Shown here piece by piece: positions 22,091 to 28,824 of a stretch of 38,533 nt of DNA. The DNA is taken from the IMG/VR virus record IMGVR_UViG_3300045284_000169, positions 1 to 38,533 of that record; one strand, written 5' to 3'. The translations under genes and the position numbers were made by a program. The notes beneath the pieces are model-generated. The model saw nothing but the letters and a program-made list of their open reading frames with translations. It was not told where the DNA came from and ran no database searches. This stretch comes from a virus. Numbering within the stretch: the stretch's first letter is position 1; each line of letters opens with the position of its first letter.

Positions 22091-22309
22091 TCACTTGCCG
22101 CTGTCCGTCCGAATTTCGCGTTCCTGCTCGGTGACGTAGCGACGCAGAGCGTAGATCACTAACGACGCGAAGGTGCGATCTTCCGCTTCCGCGACCGCGA
22201 TTGCCCGTTTCCGCAGATCGGCCGGAAACCGAACAGTAATCGATACGGCTGGTTCTGACGGCTCGGCAGCATCTTTACGCCGACGGGGCATGGTGTGGAC
22301 TTGATTCAT
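22091..22309 (-). CDS. Ribbon-helix-helix regulator upstream of integrase
   Basis: A 72-residue protein. The core has SITVRFPADLRKRAIAVAEA, EDRTFASLVIYALRRYVTEQ: a beta strand followed by two helices, as in CopG/Arc dimers. The N-terminus is basic (MPRRRKDAAE). The ATG at 22309 lies 7 nt from a good -10 box, so the message looks leaderless; longer in-frame starts would fall inside the promoter. It likely represses its own promoter and the divergent accessory promoter by binding the dyad at 22342-22358, and sets integrase level. Confidence 0.8.
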   Translation of the reverse strand: MNQVHTMPRRRKDAAEPSEPAVSITVRFPADLRKRAIAVAEAEDRTFASLVIYALRRYVTEQEREIRTDSGK

Positions 22310-22316
22310 AGTAACC

Positions 22317-22345
22317 AGTCTACAGCACACCTGGCCCATTCGCAA
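22317..22345 (-). promoter_or_regulatory. Leftward promoter for regulator-integrase unit
   Basis: -35 TTGCGA (22340-22345), 17-bp spacer, -10 TAGACT (22317-22322). Only 7 nt lie between the -10 and the ATG at 22309, so transcription should begin at or within a base or two of the start codon. This implies leaderless translation. Confidence 0.7.
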
Positions 22346-22358
22346 CCTTCATGGTTGC
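22342..22358. promoter_or_regulatory. Operator-like dyad over both -35 boxes
   Basis: GCAACC-TTCAT-GGTTGC, 6-bp arms and a 5-bp centre. The left arm lies on the leftward -35 and the right arm on the rightward -35, so one bound protein could close both promoters. Confidence 0.6.
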
Positions 22359-22384
22359 ACTTACCGCCACCACAGCGCTATAAT
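22355..22384 (+). promoter_or_regulatory. Rightward promoter for the accessory operon
   Basis: -35 TTGCAC (22355-22360), 18-bp spacer, -10 TATAAT (22379-22384, consensus). The ATG at 22391 starts 6 nt after the -10, so the first gene appears leaderless, the mirror image of the divergent promoter. Confidence 0.75.
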
Positions 22385-22390
22385 GCACCC

Positions 22391-22660
22391 ATGCAAAGCG
22401 AAGCCGCCCACCGCAGCAACGGTGAACGGCCTCTTGAGCAGTCCATCAACCTGGAGATGAACCGCCCCGTGAACAGCCTACCGACTACCAGCAAGCCCGA
22501 CTGCATCTTCTGTGGCAAGCATGACCATTGGTCGGCGAGTTGCAAGAACATCGCCCGCACCATCTGCGGCCTGATCGACTACCGCGGTCGCATCTGTGGC
22601 AACTGGTCTGGCCACACCGACCCGCACTCGTTTGTGCCGCGCACAGTGCGGGAGGACTGA
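22391..22660 (+). CDS. Zinc-knuckle protein, first gene of accessory operon
   Basis: An 89-residue protein from ATG 22391. Residues 38-51 are an exact CX2CX4HX4C zinc knuckle (CIFCGKHDHWSASC), the type that binds single-stranded nucleic acid. A second cluster follows: C59, C69, H75 and H79 (ICGLIDYRGRICGNWSGHTD). The start is supported by the consensus promoter 6 nt away; ATG 22457 would also retain both zinc sites. It is separated from the SWIM gene by two bases. Confidence 0.7.
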   Translation: MQSEAAHRSNGERPLEQSINLEMNRPVNSLPTTSKPDCIFCGKHDHWSASCKNIARTICGLIDYRGRICGNWSGHTDPHSFVPRTVRED

Positions 22661-22662
22661 CG

Positions 22663-23022
22663 ATGTCGGCTTCCGTCATCGACCCGCGCACTCAGCGCGC
22701 CATCGAGATCGCCTCAGACGCCGGCCAGTTCGTGCGTTGCCGCACCTACCACGGCGAGGTCGTCTGGGGCGTCCCATCCCAGTCCCAGGAGCACCTGCGC
22801 TACCTGGTCACCGAACGAAGTTGCGATTGCGAAGACTTTCGGCGGAACGGCTTGCGCTACGGTCGCATTGGTTTCCACGGCGCGCATTTTTCATGCAAGC
22901 ACCAACGTGCTCTCAAAATCTTGATTTCAGCGTGGAACGCGCAACAGACCGAGCACGACGACGAGCTCATCCTGGAACAGCTCCCGAACGGGGAATTCGC
23001 GTGGCTCAGGAGGGCCGAGTGA
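22663..23022 (+). CDS. SWIM zinc-finger protein
   Basis: A 119-residue protein with a compact N-terminus (MSASVIDPRTQRAIEIASDA) and a SWIM motif CxC...CxH: C54, C56 (SCDCEDF), C78 and H80 (FSCKHQRALKI). SWIM fingers occur in recombination and transposase-associated proteins and mediate DNA or protein binding. The C-terminus is acidic. It is coupled to the next gene by TGATG. This pairing with an OB-fold protein suggests DNA transactions rather than virion assembly. Confidence 0.75.
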   Translation: MSASVIDPRTQRAIEIASDAGQFVRCRTYHGEVVWGVPSQSQEHLRYLVTERSCDCEDFRRNGLRYGRIGFHGAHFSCKHQRALKILISAWNAQQTEHDDELILEQLPNGEFAWLRRAE

Positions 23023-23378
23023 TGACTGCCAATCCGCGCCAACCGCTCGAGCTCGTCGAGGGCCTCGTCGAGCAGACCAACAGCAACGGCGTCCGAATCA
23101 ACGGAACGTGGTTCAGCCGCTCGCAATACAAGCCCATCGATCTGCCAGGCGTGGGCGCGCGCGTGTGTCTACGGGTGGACGCCAAACGCTTCATCAGTTC
23201 GGTCGAAGTCCTGGAGCACGGCGCCGCGACAGCTAGCCTGTCACGCAACGAGACCATCACGCGGCTCGCGGTCCTGAAAGCCGCGGCGCAGTTCGGCGCC
23301 AGGCGGCCCGACTGCAAGAGCTCCGATGTGCTGGTGCTCGCCGAGAAGTGGCTCGAGTGGGTCGAGCGAGCGCCATAG
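23022..23378 (+). CDS. OB-fold, probable ssDNA-binding protein
   Basis: A 118-residue protein. Residues 9-65 look like a minimal OB barrel (LVEGLVEQTNSNGVRINGTW, FSRSQYKPIDLPGVGARVCL, DAKRFISSVEVL), the pattern of small phage single-stranded DNA-binding proteins. The C-terminal half (RNETITRLAVLKAAAQFGAR, SSDVLVLAEKWLEWVE) matches the helical region found in such proteins that counts on a motif like KS.DVL.LAE. It should protect ssDNA in replication or recombination. Confidence 0.7.
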   Translation: MTANPRQPLELVEGLVEQTNSNGVRINGTWFSRSQYKPIDLPGVGARVCLRVDAKRFISSVEVLEHGAATASLSRNETITRLAVLKAAAQFGARRPDCKSSDVLVLAEKWLEWVERAP

Positions 23379-23383
23379 AATGG

Positions 23384-23446
23384 ATGCCCCCGCGCCGCGA
23401 GGAACGGCCGGGGGCGCGACACCGAAGGAGGATTGCCCTCGATGCA
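23384..23446 (+). promoter_or_regulatory. Structured leader element, copy 2
   Basis: Same blocks in the same order as 2092-2154: ATGCCCC, GGAACGGCCGGGG, CACCGAAGG, CGATGCA. GCCCCC/GGGGGC closes an inner GCCG/CGGC stem, loop CGAGGAA. Downstream GAGG-AUUGC-CCUC can pair over the Shine-Dalgarno AAGGAGG. A TAGAAT at 23376-23381 is a likely -10, which would put the RNA 5' end at the first stem. Confidence 0.65.
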
Positions 23447-23474
23447 TTCGAACGATAACCCATGCCGCGGCTGA
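23442..23474 (+). CDS. Possible 10-codon leader peptide
   Basis: ATG at the end of the conserved leader opens a frame MHSNDNPCRG and stops at 23474, overlapping the TcmP-like start (23462) in another frame. AAGGAGG lies 10 nt upstream. In copy 1 of the leader, the corresponding ATG is the start of the real gene, so this one may be translated too and couple or attenuate expression of the next gene. Confidence 0.4.
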   Translation: MHSNDNPCRG

Positions 23475-24310
23475 GCAATGGCATGGGCGTCGGTGCCCAA
23501 TCAGCCGAGAAGTTCCACGACTTCGAAGGTATCGTCGACATCGTCGCGAAACGCGCTATGGGAGCGCTCGAACGGTGTCCGACCTGGCGACGGCCGTATG
23601 TCTGGGCCGACCTCACCAGTGGCAGCGGCTATGACGATTTGCCAGAAGGCTCGACCGTCAAAGGCACGCCCCTGACCGCGATGGACCGACTCCACGAGCG
23701 ATACGCGAAAAAGGGCATTCCATCTGCTGCTGTGTTCTTTGAACGCGAGCCCGATCGTGCTGTCGAACTCAGAGCTGCGCTCCTGCACGAGTATGGGCCG
23801 TCAAGCAAAGATGTGTCGTACAAGGTCCACGCGCGTGATTCGCACGAGTTCCTGGAGGCGTTCTGCGATCCGAAAGCGATACCCGGTGAGATGGGCGCCT
23901 TCGTCTACGACCCGACCGAAGCGGTCGATCTGGACTTCATGGCAGACATCGCGAACGCCCCACACCTCAAACGCTACGACTTGCTGGTCTACGTGTCTGC
24001 CACCTCGATCAAGCGACCACGAAGCCTGCCGGCACACTATCAAACCGACCGACGCACACTCGTCGAACGGCTTACCGCTATCAACAAGCGCAAGATCATC
24101 GTTCGCAAGCCGTCCGGCCCGTCTGAGTGGTCGTGGTTCATTATGACCAACGACCGGCACTTCCCGGTCTGGCACAAAGCGGCAGGCCGATCCAACAACC
24201 TCGATTTCTTCGACATCGTCACGCCAGAAGGGCGCGCCGTGCTTGAGCATCTGAACTGGACTCGAGCGGAACGCCTGCACCAGACGTACGGGGGAGGCTT
24301 GTTCAAGTGA
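23462..24310 (+). CDS. tcmP: TcmP-like protein (three-Cys-motif partner)
   Basis: A 282-residue protein with a Rossmann/methyltransferase-like start: RPYVWADLTSGSGYDDLPEG (about 44-63), AVFFEREPDRAVELRAALL (90-108), GAFVYDPTEAVDLDFMADIA, KRYDLLVYVSATSIKR, then SGPSEWSWFIMTNDRHFPVW and a C-terminal DIVTPEGRAVLEHLNWT. TcmP proteins are defined by co-occurrence with a three-cysteine radical-SAM-like partner, and that partner follows here with a GTGA overlap. Biochemistry of the pair is not established to my knowledge. It has its own leader element and is likely expressed apart from the genes upstream. Confidence 0.75.
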   Translation: MPRLSNGMGVGAQSAEKFHDFEGIVDIVAKRAMGALERCPTWRRPYVWADLTSGSGYDDLPEGSTVKGTPLTAMDRLHERYAKKGIPSAAVFFEREPDRAVELRAALLHEYGPSSKDVSYKVHARDSHEFLEAFCDPKAIPGEMGAFVYDPTEAVDLDFMADIANAPHLKRYDLLVYVSATSIKRPRSLPAHYQTDRRTLVERLTAINKRKIIVRKPSGPSEWSWFIMTNDRHFPVWHKAAGRSNNLDFFDIVTPEGRAVLEHLNWTRAERLHQTYGGGLFK

Positions 24311-25638
24311 CACAGACCGAATTGCGTTTACCAGAAGGGCCCGCTGATGTCGCGCGTGAGCAGCTCGAGCGCATCAAGCGATCATGGGTCGAGTTCGCTC
24401 TGGACCTGAAAAACTTTCACGATCACGAACGCTGGCGGGATCTCGGCTATAGCGGTTTCAAAGACTGCGTTGAGGTCGAGCTTGGTTGGCGGAAAACCAA
24501 TGTGTATCAGGTGCTGACTGCGGCTGAAACGATCATCGCATTGCAACAGTCCGCCATGGCGGAACCGTTGCCAGTAAACGAACGGCAACTTCGCGAGCTC
24601 GCGCCGCTTAAGAACGATCCTGACCAACTAGCGGCAACCTGGCGACAGGCCGTCGAGACAGCGCCGCGCGACCGAAACGGCGAGCCGCAGGTCACCGCCA
24701 AGCACATCGCCGACGTGATCGCCGCCGATGCCGTGGTCATCACCGAGGACACCACGCCGGCCGACCCCGTCGACCTGCTGATGACGTTGCCGATGTGGCG
24801 TAGCCTCGACGCAGAGCAGCAGCAGCGTGTACTGACTCGGCCACGGACGAAGGCCACGTTCAACGAGCAGCAGACCACGAACATCGAATGGGCGCGCTGG
24901 TCGTGGAACCCTGTCACCGGCTGTCGCCACAATTGCAGCTTCTGCTACGCCCGCGACATCGCCGCACGCTTCTACCCCCAGGGCTTCGTGCCGACCTTCC
25001 TGCCGGAACGCCTCGACGCGCCGCGGAGCACGCGCGTGCCAGCGATCGCAGCGAGCGACATCGGCTACAAGAATGTCTTCACCTGCTCGATGGCTGATCT
25101 GTTCGGCAAATGGGTGCCCCGTGAGTGGATCGAGGCCGTGCTCGACAGCGTGGCCGCCAACCCACAATGGAACTTCCTGTTCTTGACGAAGTTCCCGCAA
25201 CGTCTCGCCGAGTTCGAGTTTCCTGCCAATGCCTGGCCAGGAACCACGGTCGACGCTCAGGCGCGCGTCAAGAATGCCGAGGCCGCGTTCGCCAAGGTCC
25301 GCGCGCCGGTCAAATGGCTGAGCCTCGAACCACTACTCGAGCCGTTGCGCTTCGAGCACCTCGACCTCTTCAACTGGCTCGTGATCGGCGGCGCATCGGC
25401 TTCGACCGAGACGCCTGAGTGGCATCCACCACTGTCCTGGGTGGCCGACATCGAGCACCAGGCCGCTGCGGCCGGCGCGCGTGTGTACCACAAGACCAAC
25501 CTCTACCAGCGGCGGCGCGAATATCCAGGCGTGCCACTCCAGCCGGTGCTCGACATACCCGAAGCATTCCACATGCAGTATCTGCAGCGCGACGTACTCG
25601 AGCCGCGGGCCTATGCGGCTGAGATGAAATCGATCTAA
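24307..25638 (+). CDS. Radical-SAM-like Gp37/Gp68 (DUF5131) three-Cys protein
   Basis: A 443-residue protein. Residues 1-180 are a helical DNA-binding-like extension (ERWRDLGYSGFKDCVEVELG, WRKTNVYQVLTAAETI, VNERQLRELAPLKND), recalling ParB-type or plasmid-partition helices. Residues about 190-440 are the Gp37/Gp68 core: IEWARWSWNPVTGCRHNCSF, with C206, C210, C213 in CX3CX2C, the 4Fe-4S motif of radical SAM enzymes, then FTCSMADLFGKWVPREWIEA, WNFLFLTKFPQRL, WLSLEPLLEPL and WLVIGGASAS. GTG start overlaps the tcmP stop. Its stop TAA is the end of the first 20-bp boundary dyad. A radical-SAM chemistry on nucleic acid is likely; the substrate is unknown. Confidence 0.85.
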   Translation: MTQTELRLPEGPADVAREQLERIKRSWVEFALDLKNFHDHERWRDLGYSGFKDCVEVELGWRKTNVYQVLTAAETIIALQQSAMAEPLPVNERQLRELAPLKNDPDQLAATWRQAVETAPRDRNGEPQVTAKHIADVIAADAVVITEDTTPADPVDLLMTLPMWRSLDAEQQQRVLTRPRTKATFNEQQTTNIEWARWSWNPVTGCRHNCSFCYARDIAARFYPQGFVPTFLPERLDAPRSTRVPAIAASDIGYKNVFTCSMADLFGKWVPREWIEAVLDSVAANPQWNFLFLTKFPQRLAEFEFPANAWPGTTVDAQARVKNAEAAFAKVRAPVKWLSLEPLLEPLRFEHLDLFNWLVIGGASASTETPEWHPPLSWVADIEHQAAAAGARVYHKTNLYQRRREYPGVPLQPVLDIPEAFHMQYLQRDVLEPRAYAAEMKSI

Positions 25639-25651
25639 TGGTGCTTAGATC
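25632..25651. repeat. Boundary dyad 1 (perfect)
   Basis: GATCTAA-TGGTGC-TTAGATC, perfect 7-bp arms and 6-bp centre. It contains the stop of the radical-SAM-like gene and the ATG of the next gene. Confidence 0.75.
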
Positions 25652-26000
25652 AAGCAAACAACAGGTCGCTGAATACGAGCGTTTCATGCGCTGGTGGTTG
25701 ACGCAGGACTGGGACGGCTCGTACTCAGACGTGGCCTGGGATAGCTGGTGGGAAGCCAGCCATGAGATGCGCACCGAGAACGAGCGGCTGACGCTGGCCG
25801 ACAAGCAGTGGGCCGACCACGTCAAGCGACTCGTCGACGAAAGTGACGCCCTGCGCGCCGAGGTCGAGCGGCAGGAGCGACGATTCCGAGAGGCTGAGAC
25901 CGAGTGGGTCGAACGGTTCGAGCAACTGGAAGCCGAGAGCCAGCGGCTACAGGCGCAAGTCGCCGCGCACCACACACCCGGCTTCGTTTGTCAAAGCTAA
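25638..26000 (+). CDS. Coiled-coil protein, unknown
   Basis: A 120-residue protein: a Trp-rich start (YERFMRWWLTQDWDGSYSDV, WDSWWEASHEM) and a long charged coiled coil from about residue 45 to 110 (ALRAEVERQERRFREAETEW). ATG at 25638 lies inside dyad 1. The first codons (ATGGTGCTTAGATCAAGC) resemble those of the transporter gene at 26397, and the last codons (VCQS stop) resemble the end of the methyltransferase frame (VCQI stop). Function not recognised. Confidence 0.65.
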   Translation: MVLRSSKQQVAEYERFMRWWLTQDWDGSYSDVAWDSWWEASHEMRTENERLTLADKQWADHVKRLVDESDALRAEVERQERRFREAETEWVERFEQLEAESQRLQAQVAAHHTPGFVCQS

Positions 26001-26013
26001 TTGTTGATATGAC
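25994..26013. repeat. Boundary dyad 2 (degenerate)
   Basis: AAGCTAA-TTGTTG-ATATGAC. The left arm keeps CTAA at the stop codon; the right arm is poorly conserved. Included because TTTGTCA-CTAA-TG around it matches the end of the module (28834-28850) at 14 of 17 positions. Confidence 0.4.
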
Positions 26014-26404
26014 TGACAAGTGGCTGATCGCCGGTAGCCGCGCCAAGTGGTGGCCCGACCCTAACGCGGTGGCTGAATTCGTGGATGACATGCTCGACGG
26101 TTGCGACGCTGGCCTCGTGCTGATCAATGGCTGCGCCGATGGCGTCGATGCCTGGGCCAAGGAAGCCGCTGAGCGACGCGGCATCACGGTCGATCCGCAC
26201 CCCGCCGAATGGCGGAGACCAGACGGCAGCTTCGACAAGAGCGCGGGGTATCGGCGCAACGCCGAAATGGTCGCCCTGGCGGATCACGTCTACGTGGTTT
26301 GGGATGGGCAGTCGCCGGGCACCAAGCACACCATCGACCTCGCGTTGAAAGCCAGGAAGCACCTCGAAGTGCTGTTTCCCCTTGGCAGACCTAAAGATGG
26401 TTAG
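26009..26404 (+). CDS. SLOG-family (DUF2493-like) nucleotide-binding protein
   Basis: A 131-residue Rossmann-like protein: KWLIAGSRAKWWPD (strand and glycine loop), LVLINGCADGVDAWAKEAAE (GCADGVD motif), GITVDPHPAEWRRPDG, GYRRNAEMVALADHVYVVWD and SPGTKHTIDLALKA. This is the YspA/DUF2493 branch of SLOG proteins, which bind nucleotides or nucleotide-derived ligands and often accompany conflict or modification systems. ATG 26009 is 8 nt after the upstream stop. Next to a deazaguanine transporter and transglycosylase, it could sense or handle a nucleobase-derived ligand (inference). Confidence 0.75.
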   Translation: MTDKWLIAGSRAKWWPDPNAVAEFVDDMLDGCDAGLVLINGCADGVDAWAKEAAERRGITVDPHPAEWRRPDGSFDKSAGYRRNAEMVALADHVYVVWDGQSPGTKHTIDLALKARKHLEVLFPLGRPKDG

Positions 26405-26407
26405 ATC
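26388..26407. repeat. Boundary dyad 3
   Basis: GACCTAA-AGATGG-TTAGATC, one mismatch to the perfect dyad. It covers the ATG of the transporter gene and the TAG of the SLOG gene. TTAGATCAAGC (26401-26411) is identical to 25645-25655. Confidence 0.65.
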
Positions 26408-26939
26408 AAGCTCGTTGCGGTACTGGCCACTGGTCGCCTACATCGCCACGATCTTCCTCGCGAACTGGGCTATCACCACCTTCGGCCTGGTCCCTGTTGG
26501 GTTTGGCCTGCTCGCACCAGCCGGCGTCTACTTCGCTGGCTTGGCATTCACCTTCCGCGACCTCACCCAGGACGCGCTCGGTCGACGCTGGACGTACTTC
26601 GCCATCGTCGTCGGCGCCGCACTGTCGGGCCTGATCAGCGGCCCGCTGGCGCTCGCATCAGGCACGGCGTTCCTGGTCAGCGAGACAGCCGACCTGCTCG
26701 TTTACACACCTTTGCGAGAACGTCGCTGGCTGACGGCGGTAACCGCTTCCAACGTCGCCGGCCTCATAGTAGATTCAGCTCTATTCCTATGGCTTGCCTT
26801 CGGCTCACTCGAATTCCTGTACGGCCAGATCGTCGGGAAGATGTGGGTCACCGGGCTCGCCGTCATTGTCTTGTGGGGCTGGCGTGCTCTATCTGAGCGG
26901 CGTCATGACGCAGACGCTGCTCGCCAACCCGCGGCCTGA
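26397..26939 (+). CDS. VUT/YhhQ-type queuosine precursor transporter
   Basis: A 180-residue integral membrane protein with about five hydrophobic helices. Family marks: WAITTFGLVPVGFGLLAPAG, VYFAGLAFTFRDLTQDALGR (the FRD..QD..G signature), ALASGTAFLVSETADLLVYT, NVAGLIVDSALFLWLAFGS, WVTGLAVIVLWGW. VUT/YhhQ proteins import queuine-pathway precursors (preQ0/preQ1). Phages that modify DNA with 7-deazaguanines sometimes carry them. It overlaps the next gene, a DpdA-like transglycosylase, by 35 bp, so supply and use of the base are coupled. ATG 26397 is chosen; ATG 26382 would lie inside the SLOG gene. Confidence 0.85.
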   Translation: MVRSSSLRYWPLVAYIATIFLANWAITTFGLVPVGFGLLAPAGVYFAGLAFTFRDLTQDALGRRWTYFAIVVGAALSGLISGPLALASGTAFLVSETADLLVYTPLRERRWLTAVTASNVAGLIVDSALFLWLAFGSLEFLYGQIVGKMWVTGLAVIVLWGWRALSERRHDADAARQPAA

Positions 26940-27513
26940 ACTCGGCCTGATGTACCAGCCCGGTATGGGCAATGACACGCGCGCGTTTCAGTTCTGGCGA
27001 TTCGCCTGCGACAACGGTCGGTTCGCCAAACCCGACGAGTGGAACGCCGGCGATTGGCTCGAGTGGCTCGCGAGCCTACGTCGCTACCGCCAGAATTGCC
27101 TCTTTGCCGTAGCGCCCGACGTGGTCGGCGATGCGCTCGCGACACTCAACCTGTCGCGGCCCTATCTTGAGACAATCCGCCAGTTGGGCTACCGCGCGGC
27201 CTACGTCGCCCAGGACGGGTTTCACGATGCCTTCCCCGACCCCGACACCTTCGACGTGTTGTTCATCGGTGGCCGCGACGAATGGAAGTTTGCAGAGGAT
27301 GGTGGCTACGCAGCTGCACGCTGGGCGCGAGCACACGGCAAGCCAACCCACCAGGGCAGAGTCAACAGCGAGCGGCGAACCGTCACGATGATGGTGTCGA
27401 TGTTCGATTCGGTCGACGGCACGTACTTGAAGCACGGGCCGGATGTGAACTGGTCGAAGTTGAACCGCTGGCTCGACCGGGTGCGCGACCAATCGTTCAT
27501 GCAGGCCGCTTGA
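26905..27513 (+). CDS. dpdA: DpdA-like DNA 7-deazaguanine transglycosylase
   Basis: A 202-residue TGT-superfamily protein of the short phage DpdA type. Motifs: FACDNGRFAKPDEW (33-46), CLFAVAPDVVGDALATL (65-81, candidate catalytic Asp), IRQLGYRAAYVAQDG (91-105), FDVLFIGGRDEWKF (116-129), ARAHGKPTHQGRVNSERR (141-158) and FDSVDGTYLKHGPDVN. DpdA swaps guanine in DNA for a 7-deazaguanine such as preQ0, which blocks many restriction enzymes. No preQ0 synthesis genes (folE, queD, queE, queC) are present, so precursor must come from host or medium through the adjacent transporter. The ATG at 26905 overlaps the transporter end; MYQPGMGND further in is an alternative start. Confidence 0.8.
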   Translation: MTQTLLANPRPELGLMYQPGMGNDTRAFQFWRFACDNGRFAKPDEWNAGDWLEWLASLRRYRQNCLFAVAPDVVGDALATLNLSRPYLETIRQLGYRAAYVAQDGFHDAFPDPDTFDVLFIGGRDEWKFAEDGGYAAARWARAHGKPTHQGRVNSERRTVTMMVSMFDSVDGTYLKHGPDVNWSKLNRWLDRVRDQSFMQAA

Positions 27514-27515
27514 TA

Positions 27516-27535
27516 GATCTAAGTGCCGTTCTATC
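27516..27535. repeat. Boundary dyad 4
   Basis: GATCTAA-GTGCCG-TTCTATC, right arm two mismatches off. It lies at the start of the 95-nt gap between dpdA and the methyltransferase; TTCTATCTGACAAG just after it is the reverse complement of the TTGTCAGAT found at the module end. The rest of the gap shows no gene. Confidence 0.55.
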
Positions 27536-27608
27536 TGACAAGATTTCCATCCCAAACTGCCCGGCTTGACGGCTCGACATCACGCAAGCCACCTGTTTAA
27601 ATTTGTAA

Positions 27609-28331
27609 GTGCGTGGTATGGCTCTTTGTGCCGGGGCTGGCGGACTCGAACTCGCGCTCCGCATCGCCCTCGGCGATGACTACCACTGTGTGGTGTACGT
27701 CGAGCGGGAAGCCTACGCCGCGGCCGCCCTCGTGGCGCGGATGGCAGACGAGGCCCTGGATGCAGCTCCTGTCTGGGACGACCTCACCACCTTCGACGGT
27801 AAGCCGTGGTGTGGCCTCGTGGATATCGTCTCTGCCGGCTTCTCCTGCCAGCCCTGGTCGCAAGCAGGCAAGCAGCTCGGCATCGAAGACGAGCGCTGGA
27901 TCTGGCCAGACATTGCGCGTGTCGTTCGCGACGTTGACCCCGAATGGGTGTTCCTGGAAAACGTCGCTGGGCTTGTTCGAGGAGGACTGGAGCACGTACT
28001 GCGGGATCTGGCCGCGTCGGGGTTCGATGCGGAGTGGGACAGTCTTTCGGCGGCCGAAGTCGGTGCGCCGCACCTTCGCGAACGCCTCTTCATCCTGGCC
28101 CACCGCGCGCGCCAACGATCCGGAGAAGCGTGGGGACTTCAATCCAAACCATCGCAGCGGCTTGACGGTCGCGGCACGCTTGTGGCCGACGGCGAATGCG
28201 GAACTAGGGACGGGGTACATGAGCGGATCGAATCGGGATACGTGGCGCCCGACTCTAGAAGGCGCAGCGATGGGATACGAGCCCATTCTCCATCAGGGTC
28301 GGCCGAAACACTGGCCGACGCCACGCGCTGA
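27609..28331 (+). CDS. C5-cytosine DNA methyltransferase, catalytic part
   Basis: A 240-codon frame (GTG 27609, or ATG 27618) with methyltransferase motifs in order: MALCAGAGGLELALRIALGD (I), FSCQPWSQAGKQ (IV, with the catalytic Cys), VFLENVAGLV (VI, ENV) and APHLRERLFILAH (VIII). It stops at TGA 28329-28331 after the typical LADATR of the variable region, before target recognition and motif X. The same frame reopens at 28341. Without the distal part the enzyme would be inactive. It would methylate cytosine in phage DNA, complementing the deazaguanine system. Confidence 0.7.
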   Translation: MRGMALCAGAGGLELALRIALGDDYHCVVYVEREAYAAAALVARMADEALDAAPVWDDLTTFDGKPWCGLVDIVSAGFSCQPWSQAGKQLGIEDERWIWPDIARVVRDVDPEWVFLENVAGLVRGGLEHVLRDLAASGFDAEWDSLSAAEVGAPHLRERLFILAHRARQRSGEAWGLQSKPSQRLDGRGTLVADGECGTRDGVHERIESGYVAPDSRRRSDGIRAHSPSGSAETLADATR

Positions 28332-28824
28332 GGACGCCGAGTGGGCAGGCAATCACCCCAACGCAACGGACAGCTTGGTCGGGACGACCAGGCTGTGGCC
28401 GACGGCGACCGCCAAGGATGCGGCGAGCAGCGGTACACGCAAGGATGCTTCCAATTTCACTTTGACGGACAGAGCAGTACGCCAGCCGCTCTGGACGACG
28501 CCGACGCAGGACGACGCTGGGGGCAGGACGACGAGATACGCCCAGGGCGGTCCCGCCCTGGGCGTACAGACTGGCCACTGGGCGAGCCCAGTGGCCAGGG
28601 ACTATCGCTCAGCACACGAGAACGACAGGAACGGGTCGCTGCCGATACAGGCTACTGGCCACCCGACCGAAGCTATGAAGGCGAATGGCCGAGTGAGCTT
28701 GAACCCGCTGTTCGTCGAGTGGCTGATGGGATGGCCCCGTGGGTGGACCGACTCAGGCTCACCGGTAACGGGGTGGTCCCGCTGGCTGCGGCAGTCGCGT
28801 TCCTACGCCTTCGCGATCGCCTGA
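27613..28824 (+). other. Overlapping +1 frame, 403 codons, methyltransferase C-terminus
   Basis: This frame is open across the whole gene. Upstream of about 28100 it is a shadow of the catalytic frame, but downstream it reads as the WPTP-type C-terminus of phage C5 methyltransferases: SWPTARANDPEKRGDF, RLWPTANAELGTG, HWPTPRAEDAEW, WASPVARDYRSAHENDRNGS, and LNPLFVEWLMGWPRGWTDSG. A +1 shift near 28095-28105 would join catalytic and C-terminal parts into one protein. Codons for LADA and WPTP are the same DNA one base apart, so both frames keep family-like sequence. Confidence 0.45.

Noticed and set aside
24307-25638. Queuosine-pathway QueE as identity of the CX3CX2C protein
   Set aside because: The sequence around the cluster (NPVTGCRHNCSFCYA) and the length match the Gp37/Gp68 type, and the other preQ0 genes are missing.
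28329-28331. UGA recoding in this phage
   Set aside because: Many genes clearly end at TGA with ATGA/GTGA overlaps, so TGA is a normal stop here.
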